Assembly (NCBI GenBank): GCA_032027165.1
Contig: JAVSMO010000001.1
Location: 2,937,570-3,001,569, forward strand
DNA from: Denitratisoma sp.
GTDB lineage: Bacteria > Pseudomonadota > Gammaproteobacteria > Burkholderiales > Rhodocyclaceae
Direction: 5' to 3'
DNA: 64,000 nucleotides
Every line of letters begins with the position of its first letter. The stretch's first letter is position 1. Position numbers and translations under genes: made by a program. The notes under the pieces were generated by a model, which did not search any database, had not been told where the DNA came from, and saw nothing but the letters and a program-made list of their open reading frames with translations. This document shows, piece by piece, positions 57,037 through 64,000 of the stretch.

Positions 57037-57608
57037 GCGATGAACGGAATCAGCAACACGCGCATCCAGGCGAGCAGCATCAGCACGATCTGCAGGGCCA
57101 GCAGGAGCACCAGCGGCGACAGATCCACCTGGGCGATCGGCGGGATCAGGCGCTGGAAAGGCCGCAGGAAGGGGCGCGCCAGGCTGTTGAACAGCGGCGC
57201 TATCGGCGCATGCGGGTTGACCCAGGACAGCACGGCGGAGATCAGGACGACGCCGATGAGGAGGTAGACCGAAAAACGCAGCAGTTCCACGACCGCGATG
57301 GCGAAAATGACGGGAACGGCAATGCCGGCATGGGCGCCGAAGGAAAAGCGCTTCAGCCAGAAGGCAATCGACAAGTAGCCGCTGTGCAGGACGAGTGCGC
57401 CGACCAGGCTCGGCATGTCGAGCCCGAGCAGCCCTGGAATGATCCGCCGGGCGGGCCGCACCAGCCAGTCCGTAACCGTCACGACGAAGTGACCGAGCTG
57501 GTTGCGGAAGGAGACCCGCAGCCATTGCATGTAAAAGCGGATCAGCAGAAGAAAGACGAAGAAGCCGGCGACGGCCTCGAGAATCAGCAGCAGAAGGTTG
57601 GTCAGCAT
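57033..57608 (-). CDS. yggT: YggT family membrane protein
   Basis: A 191-residue integral membrane protein with two YggT repeats, each with a pair of helices and the motif 'FYMQWLRVSFRNQLGHFVVTVTDWLVRPARRIIPG' or 'LISAVLSWVNPHAPIAPLFNSLARPFLRPFQRLIPP'. The family is conserved but its role is not settled; osmotic tolerance and cell-division links have been proposed. It sits 3 bases after proC. Confidence 0.93.
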   Translation of the reverse strand: MLTNLLLLILEAVAGFFVFLLLIRFYMQWLRVSFRNQLGHFVVTVTDWLVRPARRIIPGLLGLDMPSLVGALVLHSGYLSIAFWLKRFSFGAHAGIAVPVIFAIAVVELLRFSVYLLIGVVLISAVLSWVNPHAPIAPLFNSLARPFLRPFQRLIPPIAQVDLSPLVLLLALQIVLMLLAWMRVLLIPFIA

Positions 57609-57611
57609 GGT

Positions 57612-58424
57612 TCAGTCCTTGCCCAACAAATCGCCCAGTTCGCGGCCGCGGGCATCGGCCGCCTTGACGGCCCGCAGGATGGCCGCCTTGAAGTCGTCCG
57701 CATTCAGCGAATTCAGCGCGGCCTCGGTGGTGCCGCCCTTCGAGGTGACGCGCTGCCGGAGCACGGCGACATCCTCCGTGCTGTTGGCCGCCAGCGCGGC
57801 GGCACCGACGACGGTTTCGATGGCCAGTTGCCGCGCCTGTTCCTCCGAAAACCCCAGGGCGCAGGCTGCATCTCGCAGCGCCTCGATGAAATAGAAAACA
57901 TAGGCCGGACCGCTGGCGGACACTGCGGTGACGGCGTCCATCAAGGCCTCGTCGGCGATCCATACTGTCTTGCCTACGGCACCGAGGATCAGCTCGGCCT
58001 GGCGACGCGCCTCCCCGTCGATGGACGGATCGGCATAGAGGCCTGTGATGCCGGCGCCGATCAGGGCCGGCGTATTCGGCATGGTCCGCACCAGCTTCGC
58101 ATGGCCTCCCAGCCAGCGCGAGATGTCCGCAAGGCGCATCCCGGCGGCGATGCTGATGACGAGCTGGTTCGCCAGCTTGCCTGCGAGGGGTGCCAGGGCC
58201 TCGCGCATCTGTTGCGGCTTGACCGACAGCACCAGCACGTTGCTGCCGAGGATCGACGCATCCGCCGCCGGCCGGCAGGCAATGCCGAACGCATCGATCA
58301 GCCGCTCGCGGTTTTCCGCGAGGGGCTCGACGACCGTGATGTCAGAGGAGGGGAGTCCCTGCTTGAGCAGGCCGCCGATGAGGGCGTTGGCCATGTTGCC
58401 GCCGCCGATAAAGGTGAGTTTCAT
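57612..58424 (-). CDS. proC: pyrroline-5-carboxylate reductase
   Basis: A 270-residue enzyme for the last step of proline synthesis. The N-terminal Rossmann 'MKLTFIGGGNMANALIGGLLKQG', 'LSVKPQQM', 'RTMPNTPALIGAGITGLYA', 'AVSASGPAYVFYFIEAL' and 'VTSKGGTTEAALNSL' are all present. The start ATG overlaps the yggS stop. The length is normal. Confidence 0.97.
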   Translation of the reverse strand: MKLTFIGGGNMANALIGGLLKQGLPSSDITVVEPLAENRERLIDAFGIACRPAADASILGSNVLVLSVKPQQMREALAPLAGKLANQLVISIAAGMRLADISRWLGGHAKLVRTMPNTPALIGAGITGLYADPSIDGEARRQAELILGAVGKTVWIADEALMDAVTAVSASGPAYVFYFIEALRDAACALGFSEEQARQLAIETVVGAAALAANSTEDVAVLRQRVTSKGGTTEAALNSLNADDFKAAILRAVKAADARGRELGDLLGKD

Positions 58425-59110
58425 GCGTAGTGCCTCTCTCCAAAGATGGCCGAGCCGACCCGCACGATCGTGGCGCCTTCCAGGATGGCGGCCTCCAGAT
58501 CGTGCGACATGCCCATCGACAGCGTGTCCAGGGCCAGCCCCTCCCGGTTGAGCGCATCGCGCAATTCGCGCAATGCGGCAAAGCGCTGCCGCGCCAGTGT
58601 CATGTCGTCGGTCGGTTCGGGAATCGCCATCAGGCCGCGCAACTTGAGGCTGGGCAGCCCAGCCACGGCATGCGCCAGCGCCGCCGTGTCGTGGGGACTG
58701 ACTCCGCCCTTGCTGGCTTCGCCGCTGACATTCACCTGGATGCAGACCTGCAGGGGCGGCCGCGCCGCGCCGCGCGCCGACGACAGCCGCTCGGCGATCT
58801 TCAGCCGGTCGATGCCGTGAACCCAGGCGAACTGCTCGGCGACCGGACGGGTCTTGTTGCTCTGCAAGGGGCCGATGAAATGCCATTCCAGGCCGAGATC
58901 GCCCAATGCACCGATCTTGGCGAGGCCTTCCTGCACGTAGTTCTCGCCGAAAGCCCGCTGCCCTGCGGATGCCGCCTCGCGGACCCGTTCCGGCGGGAAG
59001 GTCTTGCTGACCGCCAGCAGACGTATGTCCTCGACCGCTCGTCCTGCCAATTCCGCCGCTGCGGCGATGCGCGCCCTGACAGCTTGCAAGTTGGCGGAAA
59101 TTGTTGTCAT
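58421..59110 (-). CDS. yggS: YggS family PLP homeostasis protein
   Basis: A 229-residue alanine-racemase-fold protein that binds PLP and controls free PLP levels. The PLP Lys is in 'LLAVSKTFPPERV', followed by 'FGENYVQEGLAK', 'EWHFIGPLQSNKT' and 'GMSHDLEAAILEGATIVRVGSAIFG'. The start ATG is 10 codons after an open upstream stretch and gives the usual length. It is the first gene of the minus-strand run, divergent from pilT with 79 bases between starts. The plus strand here holds the near-match copy of the DNA motif. Confidence 0.95.
   Translation of the reverse strand: MTTISANLQAVRARIAAAAELAGRAVEDIRLLAVSKTFPPERVREAASAGQRAFGENYVQEGLAKIGALGDLGLEWHFIGPLQSNKTRPVAEQFAWVHGIDRLKIAERLSSARGAARPPLQVCIQVNVSGEASKGGVSPHDTAALAHAVAGLPSLKLRGLMAIPEPTDDMTLARQRFAALRELRDALNREGLALDTLSMGMSHDLEAAILEGATIVRVGSAIFGERHYA
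58696..58703 (+). repeat. near-match of the GACTGACTTT motif (GACTGACTCC)
   Basis: Antisense inside yggS, context GTGGGGACTGACTCCGCC. The first eight bases and the GGG lead-in match the six exact copies; the last two bases differ. Confidence 0.35.
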
Positions 59111-59189
59111 AATGCCCTGAAAAATCGGGGCAAGTATATCATCGCGCCATCGCCCCAATTTCCGATATTTGGCGCCACGGAACCGCATA

Positions 59190-60233
59190 ATGGACATCAC
59201 CGAACTGCTGGCCTTCTCCGTCAAGAACAAGGCTTCCGACCTGCACCTTTCCGCGGGCTTGCCGCCCATGATCCGCGTGCATGGCGACGTGCGGCGCATC
59301 AACCTGCCGCCGATGGAGCACAAGGACGTGCACAGCATGGTGTACGACATCATGAACGACGGCCAGCGCAAGCACTACGAGGAAAACCTGGAGTGCGACT
59401 TCTCTTTTGCCATTCCCAACCTGGCGCGCTTCCGCGTGAACGCCTTCGTCCAGCACCGCGGCGCCGGCGCCGTGTTCCGGACCATTCCCTCGAAGGTGCT
59501 GTCGCTGGAAGAGCTGAACTGCCCGAAGATCTTCCAGGAGATTTCCGAGTATCCGCGTGGCGTGGTGCTGGTCACCGGGCCGACCGGCTCGGGCAAGTCG
59601 ACCACCCTGGCGGCGATGGTCAACTACATCAACGAGAACGAGCACGGCCATATCCTGACCGTCGAGGACCCGATCGAATTCGTGCATGAATCGAAGAAAT
59701 GCCTGATCAACCAGCGCGAAGTGGGCCCGCACACCCTGTCCTTCAACAACGCCCTGCGCAGCGCCCTGCGCGAAGACCCGGACGTCATCCTGGTGGGCGA
59801 GATGCGCGACCTCGAGACGATCCGCCTGGCGCTGACCGCGGCGGAAACCGGCCACCTGGTGTTCGGCACCCTGCATACCAGCTCGGCCGCCAAGACCATC
59901 GACCGCGTCATCGACGTCTTCCCTGCGGCTGAAAAGGAAATGGTGCGGGCGATGCTCTCGGAATCGCTGCGTGCAGTCATATCGCAGACCCTGCTGAAGA
60001 CCAAGGACGGCTCCGGCCGTGTCGCCGCCCATGAGATCATGATCGGCACGCCGGCCATCCGCAACCTGATTCGCGAAGCCAAGATCGCCCAGATGTATTC
60101 GGCCATCCAGACCGGCCAGGCCTTGGGCATGCAGACGCTGGACCAGAACCTGGCCGACCTCGTCCGCCGCAACATCGTGTCCGCCGCCGAGGCGAGGACC
60201 AAGGCAGCGAATAAGGATAACTTCGCCGGCTGA
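59190..60233 (+). CDS. pilT: type IV pilus retraction ATPase PilT
   Basis: A 347-residue secretion ATPase that depolymerises the pilus. Walker A is 'GPTGSGKSTTLAAMV', the Asp box 'TVEDPIEFVHESKK' and Walker B 'VILVGEMRDLETI', plus the His box 'TAAETGHLVFGTLHTSSAAKTIDRV' and the AIRNLIRE C-terminal motif. The start ATG (MDITELL) is the family N-terminus. The upstream open stretch has no SD. Confidence 0.97.
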   Translation: MDITELLAFSVKNKASDLHLSAGLPPMIRVHGDVRRINLPPMEHKDVHSMVYDIMNDGQRKHYEENLECDFSFAIPNLARFRVNAFVQHRGAGAVFRTIPSKVLSLEELNCPKIFQEISEYPRGVVLVTGPTGSGKSTTLAAMVNYINENEHGHILTVEDPIEFVHESKKCLINQREVGPHTLSFNNALRSALREDPDVILVGEMRDLETIRLALTAAETGHLVFGTLHTSSAAKTIDRVIDVFPAAEKEMVRAMLSESLRAVISQTLLKTKDGSGRVAAHEIMIGTPAIRNLIREAKIAQMYSAIQTGQALGMQTLDQNLADLVRRNIVSAAEARTKAANKDNFAG

Positions 60234-60236
60234 GCC

Positions 60237-60300
60237 GTAGCTCGGGCTTCAGCCCGACTCGGCCGCCAACGTCGGCCTGAAGGCCGACCTACGACAGAGG
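60237..60300. repeat. REP-like palindromic element between pilT and pilU
   Basis: Two imperfect stem-loops in tandem: the left reads TCGGGCTTCAGCCCGA, the right TCGGCCTGAAGGCCGA, flanked by GTAG on the left and CTAC on the right, so the whole unit is also palindromic. The layout is that of the repeated extragenic palindromes of many proteobacteria. It fills most of the 73-base pilT-pilU gap. Confidence 0.7.
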
Positions 60301-60306
60301 TGCATT

Positions 60307-61443
60307 ATGGAAAGAGACCAGGCACTCAAATTCATGTACGACCTGCTGCGCCTCATGGCGCAGAAGAAGGGTTCGGATCTTTTCATTACCGCCGGCTTCC
60401 CGCCTGCCATCAAGGTTGACGGCAAGATCACGCCGCAATCGAACCAGAGCCTGACGCCGCAGCATACGGCCGAACTGGCGCGCGCCATCATGAACGACAA
60501 GCAGGCGGCCGAGTTCGAATCCACCAAGGAGTGCAATTTCGCCATCAGCCCTGCCGGCATCGGCCGCTTCCGCGTGAACGCCTTCGTGCAGCAGGCGCGC
60601 ATCGGCGTCGTGCTGCGCACCATCGCCACAACCATACCGACCTTCGAAAGCCTGCAGCTGCCGCCGGTGCTCAAGGACGTCTCCATGACCAAGCGCGGCC
60701 TGGTCATCCTGGTCGGCGGCACGGGTACCGGCAAATCGACCTCCCTTGCGGCGATGGTGGACTACCGCAACGACAACAGCTACGGCCATATCATCACGAT
60801 CGAGGACCCGATCGAATACGTGCACGATCACAAGAAGTGCATCGTCACGCAGCGCGAAGTCGGCATCGACACCGATTCCTGGGATGCGGCGCTGAAGAAC
60901 ACCCTGCGCCAGGCGCCGGATGTCATCCTGATGGGCGAGATCCGCGATCGGGACACGATGGACCACGCCATTGCCTTTGCCGAAACCGGCCACCTGTGCA
61001 TGGCCACGCTTCACGCCAACAGCACCAACCAGGCCCTCGACCGCATCATCAACTTCTTTCCCGAAGAGCGCCGCCAGCAGCTGCTGATGGACCTTTCCCT
61101 CAACGTGCGCGCCTTCGTGTCGCAGCGGTTGATCCCGATGAGAGACGGCAAGGGTCGCGCGGCGGCGTTCGAGATCATGCTCAATTCGCCGCTCATCTCC
61201 GACCTCATCTTCAAGGGGGAAGTGCACGAAATCAAGGAGATCATGAAGAAGTCGCGCGAGCTCGGCATGCAGACCTTCGACCAGTCCCTCTTCGATCTCT
61301 ACGAGGCCGGCAAGATCAGCTACGAGGATGCCTTGCGCAACGCGGATTCGGTGAACGACCTGCGCCTGACCATCAAGCTGCACGGCAAGGAAGCGAAGGA
61401 CCGCGACCTCGCCGCCGGCATCCAGCACCTCGATATCGTCTAG
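60307..61443 (+). CDS. pilU: PilT-dependent retraction ATPase PilU
   Basis: A 378-residue PilT paralogue. Walker A is 'GGTGTGKSTSLAAMVDY', Asp box 'TIEDPIEYVHDHKK', Walker B 'VILMGEIRDRDTMDHAI'. The C-terminus is longer than that of PilT and carries 'FDLYEAGKISYEDALRNADS'. PilU works with PilT in retraction under load. Its stop codon lies on the same CTAG as the stop of the convergent rlmL. Confidence 0.96.
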   Translation: MERDQALKFMYDLLRLMAQKKGSDLFITAGFPPAIKVDGKITPQSNQSLTPQHTAELARAIMNDKQAAEFESTKECNFAISPAGIGRFRVNAFVQQARIGVVLRTIATTIPTFESLQLPPVLKDVSMTKRGLVILVGGTGTGKSTSLAAMVDYRNDNSYGHIITIEDPIEYVHDHKKCIVTQREVGIDTDSWDAALKNTLRQAPDVILMGEIRDRDTMDHAIAFAETGHLCMATLHANSTNQALDRIINFFPEERRQQLLMDLSLNVRAFVSQRLIPMRDGKGRAAAFEIMLNSPLISDLIFKGEVHEIKEIMKKSRELGMQTFDQSLFDLYEAGKISYEDALRNADSVNDLRLTIKLHGKEAKDRDLAAGIQHLDIV

Positions 61444-62597
61444 CGCCCGGACGGTTTTTGCCGGCGCATCTGGCCGGCGATGATCCTGTATTCCAGCAGC
61501 CGGCATTCCAGCGCGCCGTTGAACAGCGGCGTTCGCTTCGAGGCCTTCAGGCCGATCAGCTTCGGCAACTGCGGGTCGGCGGAGATGAAATAGCAGCGCC
61601 AGCCGGCGAAACGCTGCTTGAGGGCGTCGCCCAGCTTCGGATAGAACGCCGCCAGCCGCTCCGCTTCCTCCAGACGCACCCCATAGGGCGGGTTGGCAAC
61701 GAGCACGCCTTCCGGCGCCGGCGCCGCGCGCACCAGCATGTCGGCGCACTCCAGGCGCACGCACTCATGCATCCCGGCCGCCGCCAGATTCTGCCGCGCC
61801 CGCTCGACCTGGTCCTGGCTGATGTCGCTGCCGAAGATAGGCTGCGGCACGACCGGCTTCCTGCGCCCCTCCGCTTCCGTCAGGAGCTTCTGCCAGAGCG
61901 CCGCATCGAAGTTGTCCAGGCGGAAAAAACCGAACTTGCGCGCCAATCCCGGCGCGATGTCGTGGGCCATCAGGGCCGCCTCGAGCAGGAAGGTGCCCGA
62001 GCCGCACATCGGATCGAGCAGCGGCGAGCCCGGTTGCCAGCCCGCCAGTTGCAGGATGCCGGCAGCCAGATTTTCCTTCAAAGGCGCCTCGACCGAGGCG
62101 TATTTGTAGCCGCGCTTGTAGAGCGGTTCGCCCGAGGTGTCGAGGTAGAGCGTCGCCTCGCTATCGGTGAGGAAGGCGTGGATGCGGACGTTGGGTTCGG
62201 CGGTATCCACACTGGGCCGTTCGCCGGTTTCCGCGCGGAAACGGTCGCATACGGCATCCTTGATGCGCAGGGTGATGAAGTCGATGCTCCTCAGCGGGCT
62301 GCGGATGGCCGTCATGTAAACGCGCAGTGTCCGGCGCACCGAGAAATGCGCGTGCCAGGGCACGTCGTGCGCCAGCCGGTAGATGTCCTCTTCGCGCTTG
62401 TAGGGGCCGTGGGCGACGCGCCAGAGGATGCGCGTGGCGATGCGGCTCCACAGGTTGGCGCGGTAGCAGGTTTCCCAGTTGCCGGCGAAGCCGACCCCGC
62501 CAGGGACGGCCTCGGTCCGGCTGGCGCCGGCCGCACTCAGCTCCCCGGCCAGTTGCGCTTCGAGCCCGCGCGGGCAGGTGGCGAAGAATTTCTCCAT
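61440..62597 (-). CDS. rlmL: 23S rRNA (guanine-N2)-methyltransferase, RlmL N-terminal type (THUMP domain)
   Basis: A 385-residue class I methyltransferase with an N-terminal THUMP RNA-binding domain ('FFATCPRGLEAQLAGELSA', 'GYKYASVEAPLKENLAAG') and a catalytic domain with 'LLDPMCGSGTFLLEAALMA' and 'VLVANPPYGVRLEE'. It matches the G2445 methyltransferase half of E. coli RlmL; the RlmK half is missing, as in many betaproteobacteria. The ATG overlaps the hemJ stop (TGATG). Confidence 0.92.
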   Translation of the reverse strand: MEKFFATCPRGLEAQLAGELSAAGASRTEAVPGGVGFAGNWETCYRANLWSRIATRILWRVAHGPYKREEDIYRLAHDVPWHAHFSVRRTLRVYMTAIRSPLRSIDFITLRIKDAVCDRFRAETGERPSVDTAEPNVRIHAFLTDSEATLYLDTSGEPLYKRGYKYASVEAPLKENLAAGILQLAGWQPGSPLLDPMCGSGTFLLEAALMAHDIAPGLARKFGFFRLDNFDAALWQKLLTEAEGRRKPVVPQPIFGSDISQDQVERARQNLAAAGMHECVRLECADMLVRAAPAPEGVLVANPPYGVRLEEAERLAAFYPKLGDALKQRFAGWRCYFISADPQLPKLIGLKASKRTPLFNGALECRLLEYRIIAGQMRRQKPSGR

Positions 62598-63010
62598 CAG
62601 AACGGCTTGAACAGCACCAGCCAGACGGCGATGAAGAGGATCAGCACCGGGAATTCATTGAACCAGCGGAACCAGACATGGCTTTTCGAATTGCGGTCCG
62701 CCGCGAAGTCCTTCAACAGCCTGCCGCAATAAAGGTGATAGGCGATCAGCACCAGCACCAGCGCGAACTTGGCGTGGATCCAGTAGCCCCACGGCCCGTA
62801 GCCCAGCCACAGCCACAGGCCGAGCGCGACGGTGATGACGGCGCCGGGCGTCATGATGCCGTAATAGAGCTTGCGCTCCATGATCTTGAAGCGCTCCCGG
62901 CTCGGCGCATCCTCGCTCATGGCGTGGTAGACGAACAGGCGCGGCAGATAGAACAGGCCGGCGAACCAGGTCACCATGAAAACGATATGCAGCCACTTGA
63001 TCCACAGCAT
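62597..63010 (-). CDS. hemJ: protoporphyrinogen IX oxidase HemJ
   Basis: A 137-residue membrane protein with about four helices. The N-terminal 'WIKWLHIVFMVTWFAGLFYLPRLFVYH' holds the conserved His and the Arg/Leu pattern of HemJ (formerly UPF0093), and 'WIHAKFALVLVLIAYHLYCGRLL' carries the conserved Lys and second His. It performs the penultimate step of protohaem synthesis. It is spaced one base from the epimerase gene and overlaps rlmL. Confidence 0.93.
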   Translation of the reverse strand: MLWIKWLHIVFMVTWFAGLFYLPRLFVYHAMSEDAPSRERFKIMERKLYYGIMTPGAVITVALGLWLWLGYGPWGYWIHAKFALVLVLIAYHLYCGRLLKDFAADRNSKSHVWFRWFNEFPVLILFIAVWLVLFKPF

Positions 63011-63011
63011 G

Positions 63012-63890
63012 TCAGACAGCCTCCGGCAACAAGTCGCCCAGCGCGGCGGCGACGTCGGGATACGCCAGCTTCACGCCCAGCTCGCGCTTGATGCGCCGGT
63101 TCGACAGCCGGCGCGACTCCCCCATGAAGGACAGCATCGCGGGAGACAGGCGCCGCTCGACCTCGACCCGCGGCAGTCGCGGTGCGCGCGGAAGGCCGAA
63201 CCGGTCGGCGATCAAATCGAAATACTCGCCCATCTTCAGCACTGAATCGTCCGAGGCATTGTATATCCGCCCGGCCCGGCCTCGTGAAAGCGCCGTCTGC
63301 GCGATGGCGGCCAGATCGTCGGCATGAATGTGGTTGGTGTAGATGTCGTCGTTTTCCTGCAGCAGCGGCAGGCCGCGCTCGAGCCGGGCCAGCGGCAGGC
63401 GGTCGCCGGCATAGATGCCCGGCGCGCGCAGGATGGAGACGGCGACGCGGCGCTTGCGGCCGAAACGGCGCAGCCGCATCTCCGCATCGACGCGGCGGCG
63501 TGCCCGCCCCGTCTGCGGGTGCACCGGACGCGTCTCGGAAACCCAGGCCCCGCCGCAATCGCCATAGACCCCGCTGGTGCTGATGTAGACGAGGCGGCGT
63601 GGTAGAATTTTTCCGGTCGACAGCGCGGCAAGCAGCATCTGGGTTCGCCTATCCACCAGGCCGGTTTCCTGCGGCGGCGCGAAGTGCAGGATCAGGTTGC
63701 CGATGCCGGCCAGACGTCTCAGCGAGTGCGGCTTGTCCAGATCGGCGCGCAGCGGCGTGACGCCCAGGGCTCGCAATTCGAGATGGCGCGCATCCGAGCG
63801 GACCGCGGCATACACGCGGTAATGCTTGACCAGCCAGGGGAGGGCGCGCCGCGCGACGTCGCCGCAGCCAATGATGAGCAATCGTTGCAC
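63012..63890 (-). CDS. NAD-dependent epimerase/dehydratase family protein (extended SDR)
   Basis: A 292-residue Rossmann-fold protein. The NAD loop is 'LLIIGCGDVARRALPWL', an unusual GxGxxA form, and 'YISTSGVYGDCGGAW' gives a Ser/Tyr, with no clear YxxxK at the usual position ('TGRARRRVDAEM' follows). The 'HADDLAAIAQTAL' segment is typical of the family. It resembles YeeZ-type SDRs of unknown substrate. It is the first gene of the epimerase-hemJ-rlmL minus-strand run. Confidence 0.82.
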   Translation of the reverse strand: MQRLLIIGCGDVARRALPWLVKHYRVYAAVRSDARHLELRALGVTPLRADLDKPHSLRRLAGIGNLILHFAPPQETGLVDRRTQMLLAALSTGKILPRRLVYISTSGVYGDCGGAWVSETRPVHPQTGRARRRVDAEMRLRRFGRKRRVAVSILRAPGIYAGDRLPLARLERGLPLLQENDDIYTNHIHADDLAAIAQTALSRGRAGRIYNASDDSVLKMGEYFDLIADRFGLPRAPRLPRVEVERRLSPAMLSFMGESRRLSNRRIKRELGVKLAYPDVAAALGDLLPEAV

Positions 63891-63932
63891 CCGCGCATTT
63901 TAACAGCCAGCCAACGGATTCCCCCTTCAGTC

Positions 63933-64000
63933 ATGTCCCATCGCATCACGATCGAGCCCAGCGGGCACCAGTTCGACGTCGAGCCCGGCAACACCCTTTT
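63933..64000 (+). CDS. 2Fe-2S ferredoxin-type reductase, N-terminal fragment
   Basis: Only 22 codons are in the window. The protein starts MSHRITIEPSGHQFDVEPGN, which resembles the N-terminus of CDP-6-deoxy-delta-3,4-glucoseen reductase-like proteins, where a plant-type 2Fe-2S domain is followed by an FAD/NAD reductase. No cysteines are visible yet, so the family call rests on the start alone. It is divergent from the epimerase gene. Confidence 0.6.
   Translation, partial: MSHRITIEPSGHQFDVEPGNTL

Overview
The window is a dense (about one gene per kb), GC-rich stretch of a bacterial chromosome with no phage, integrase, transposase, CRISPR array or rRNA. The gene content and order (gatCAB beside mreBCD-mrdA-rodA-rlpA-dacA, dat-ybeD-lipB-lipA, pilGHIJL, pyrR-pyrB-pyrC', pilTU with yggS-proC-yggT-yggU) point to a Gram-negative betaproteobacterium, possibly of the Rhodocyclales or a neighbouring order. 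The taxon is inferred from gene content and was not searched.

Layout. 0-3 kb: end of a DUF883 gene, xthA, pyrE with a cysteine-rich coiled-coil protein, and a YhhN-type membrane protein. 3-7.2 kb (minus strand): gatC-gatA, two tandem duplicated cysteine-rich lipoproteins, then gatB. 7.3-17.6 kb (plus): one long run for cell shape and wall synthesis (mreB, mreC, mreD, mrdA, rodA, rlpA, dacA, dat) that continues into lipoate synthesis (ybeD, lipB, lipA). 17.6-26.3 kb: a thioredoxin-like protein, DinB, DUF4197, rep helicase, a diheme cytochrome, tRNA-Arg(CCG), a zinc-ribbon MscL, an AsmA protein and a sirtuin. 26.4-36 kb (plus): uppP, a Ycf46-like AAA ATPase, a YqiA esterase, a methyltransferase, an RNase II-like enzyme, a TonB-family protein, aroE, mtgA and mgtE.

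36-43.4 kb: a GNAT protein and hemL on minus, a 1232-residue CheB-CheR-PAS-histidine kinase fusion on plus, and thiD-thiE on minus. 43.4-52.9 kb (plus): rubredoxin and the twitching-motility chemosensory operon pilG-pilH-pilI-pilJ-pilL. 52.9-56.7 kb (plus): yqgE, ruvX, pyrR, pyrB and a catalytically dead dihydroorotase homologue. 56.7-61.4 kb: yggS-proC-yggT-yggU on minus, divergent from the pilus retraction ATPases pilT and pilU. 61.4-64 kb: rlmL, hemJ and an epimerase on minus, then the start of a ferredoxin-type reductase on plus.

Functionally this is mainly core housekeeping (wall elongation, lipoylation, pyrimidine, haem and thiamine synthesis) plus a nearly complete type IV pilus control and retraction set. 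The least explained signal is at DNA level: a 10-mer, GACTGACTTT, occurs six times (plus one near copy) in different reading frames, on both strands and once outside a gene, far more often than its composition predicts. Other points of interest are a perfect 12-bp hairpin covering the probable ribosome binding site of the CheB-CheR-kinase gene, the duplicated lipoproteins inside the gat operon, a 12-bp tandem repeat before pilG, and a REP-like palindrome between pilT and pilU.
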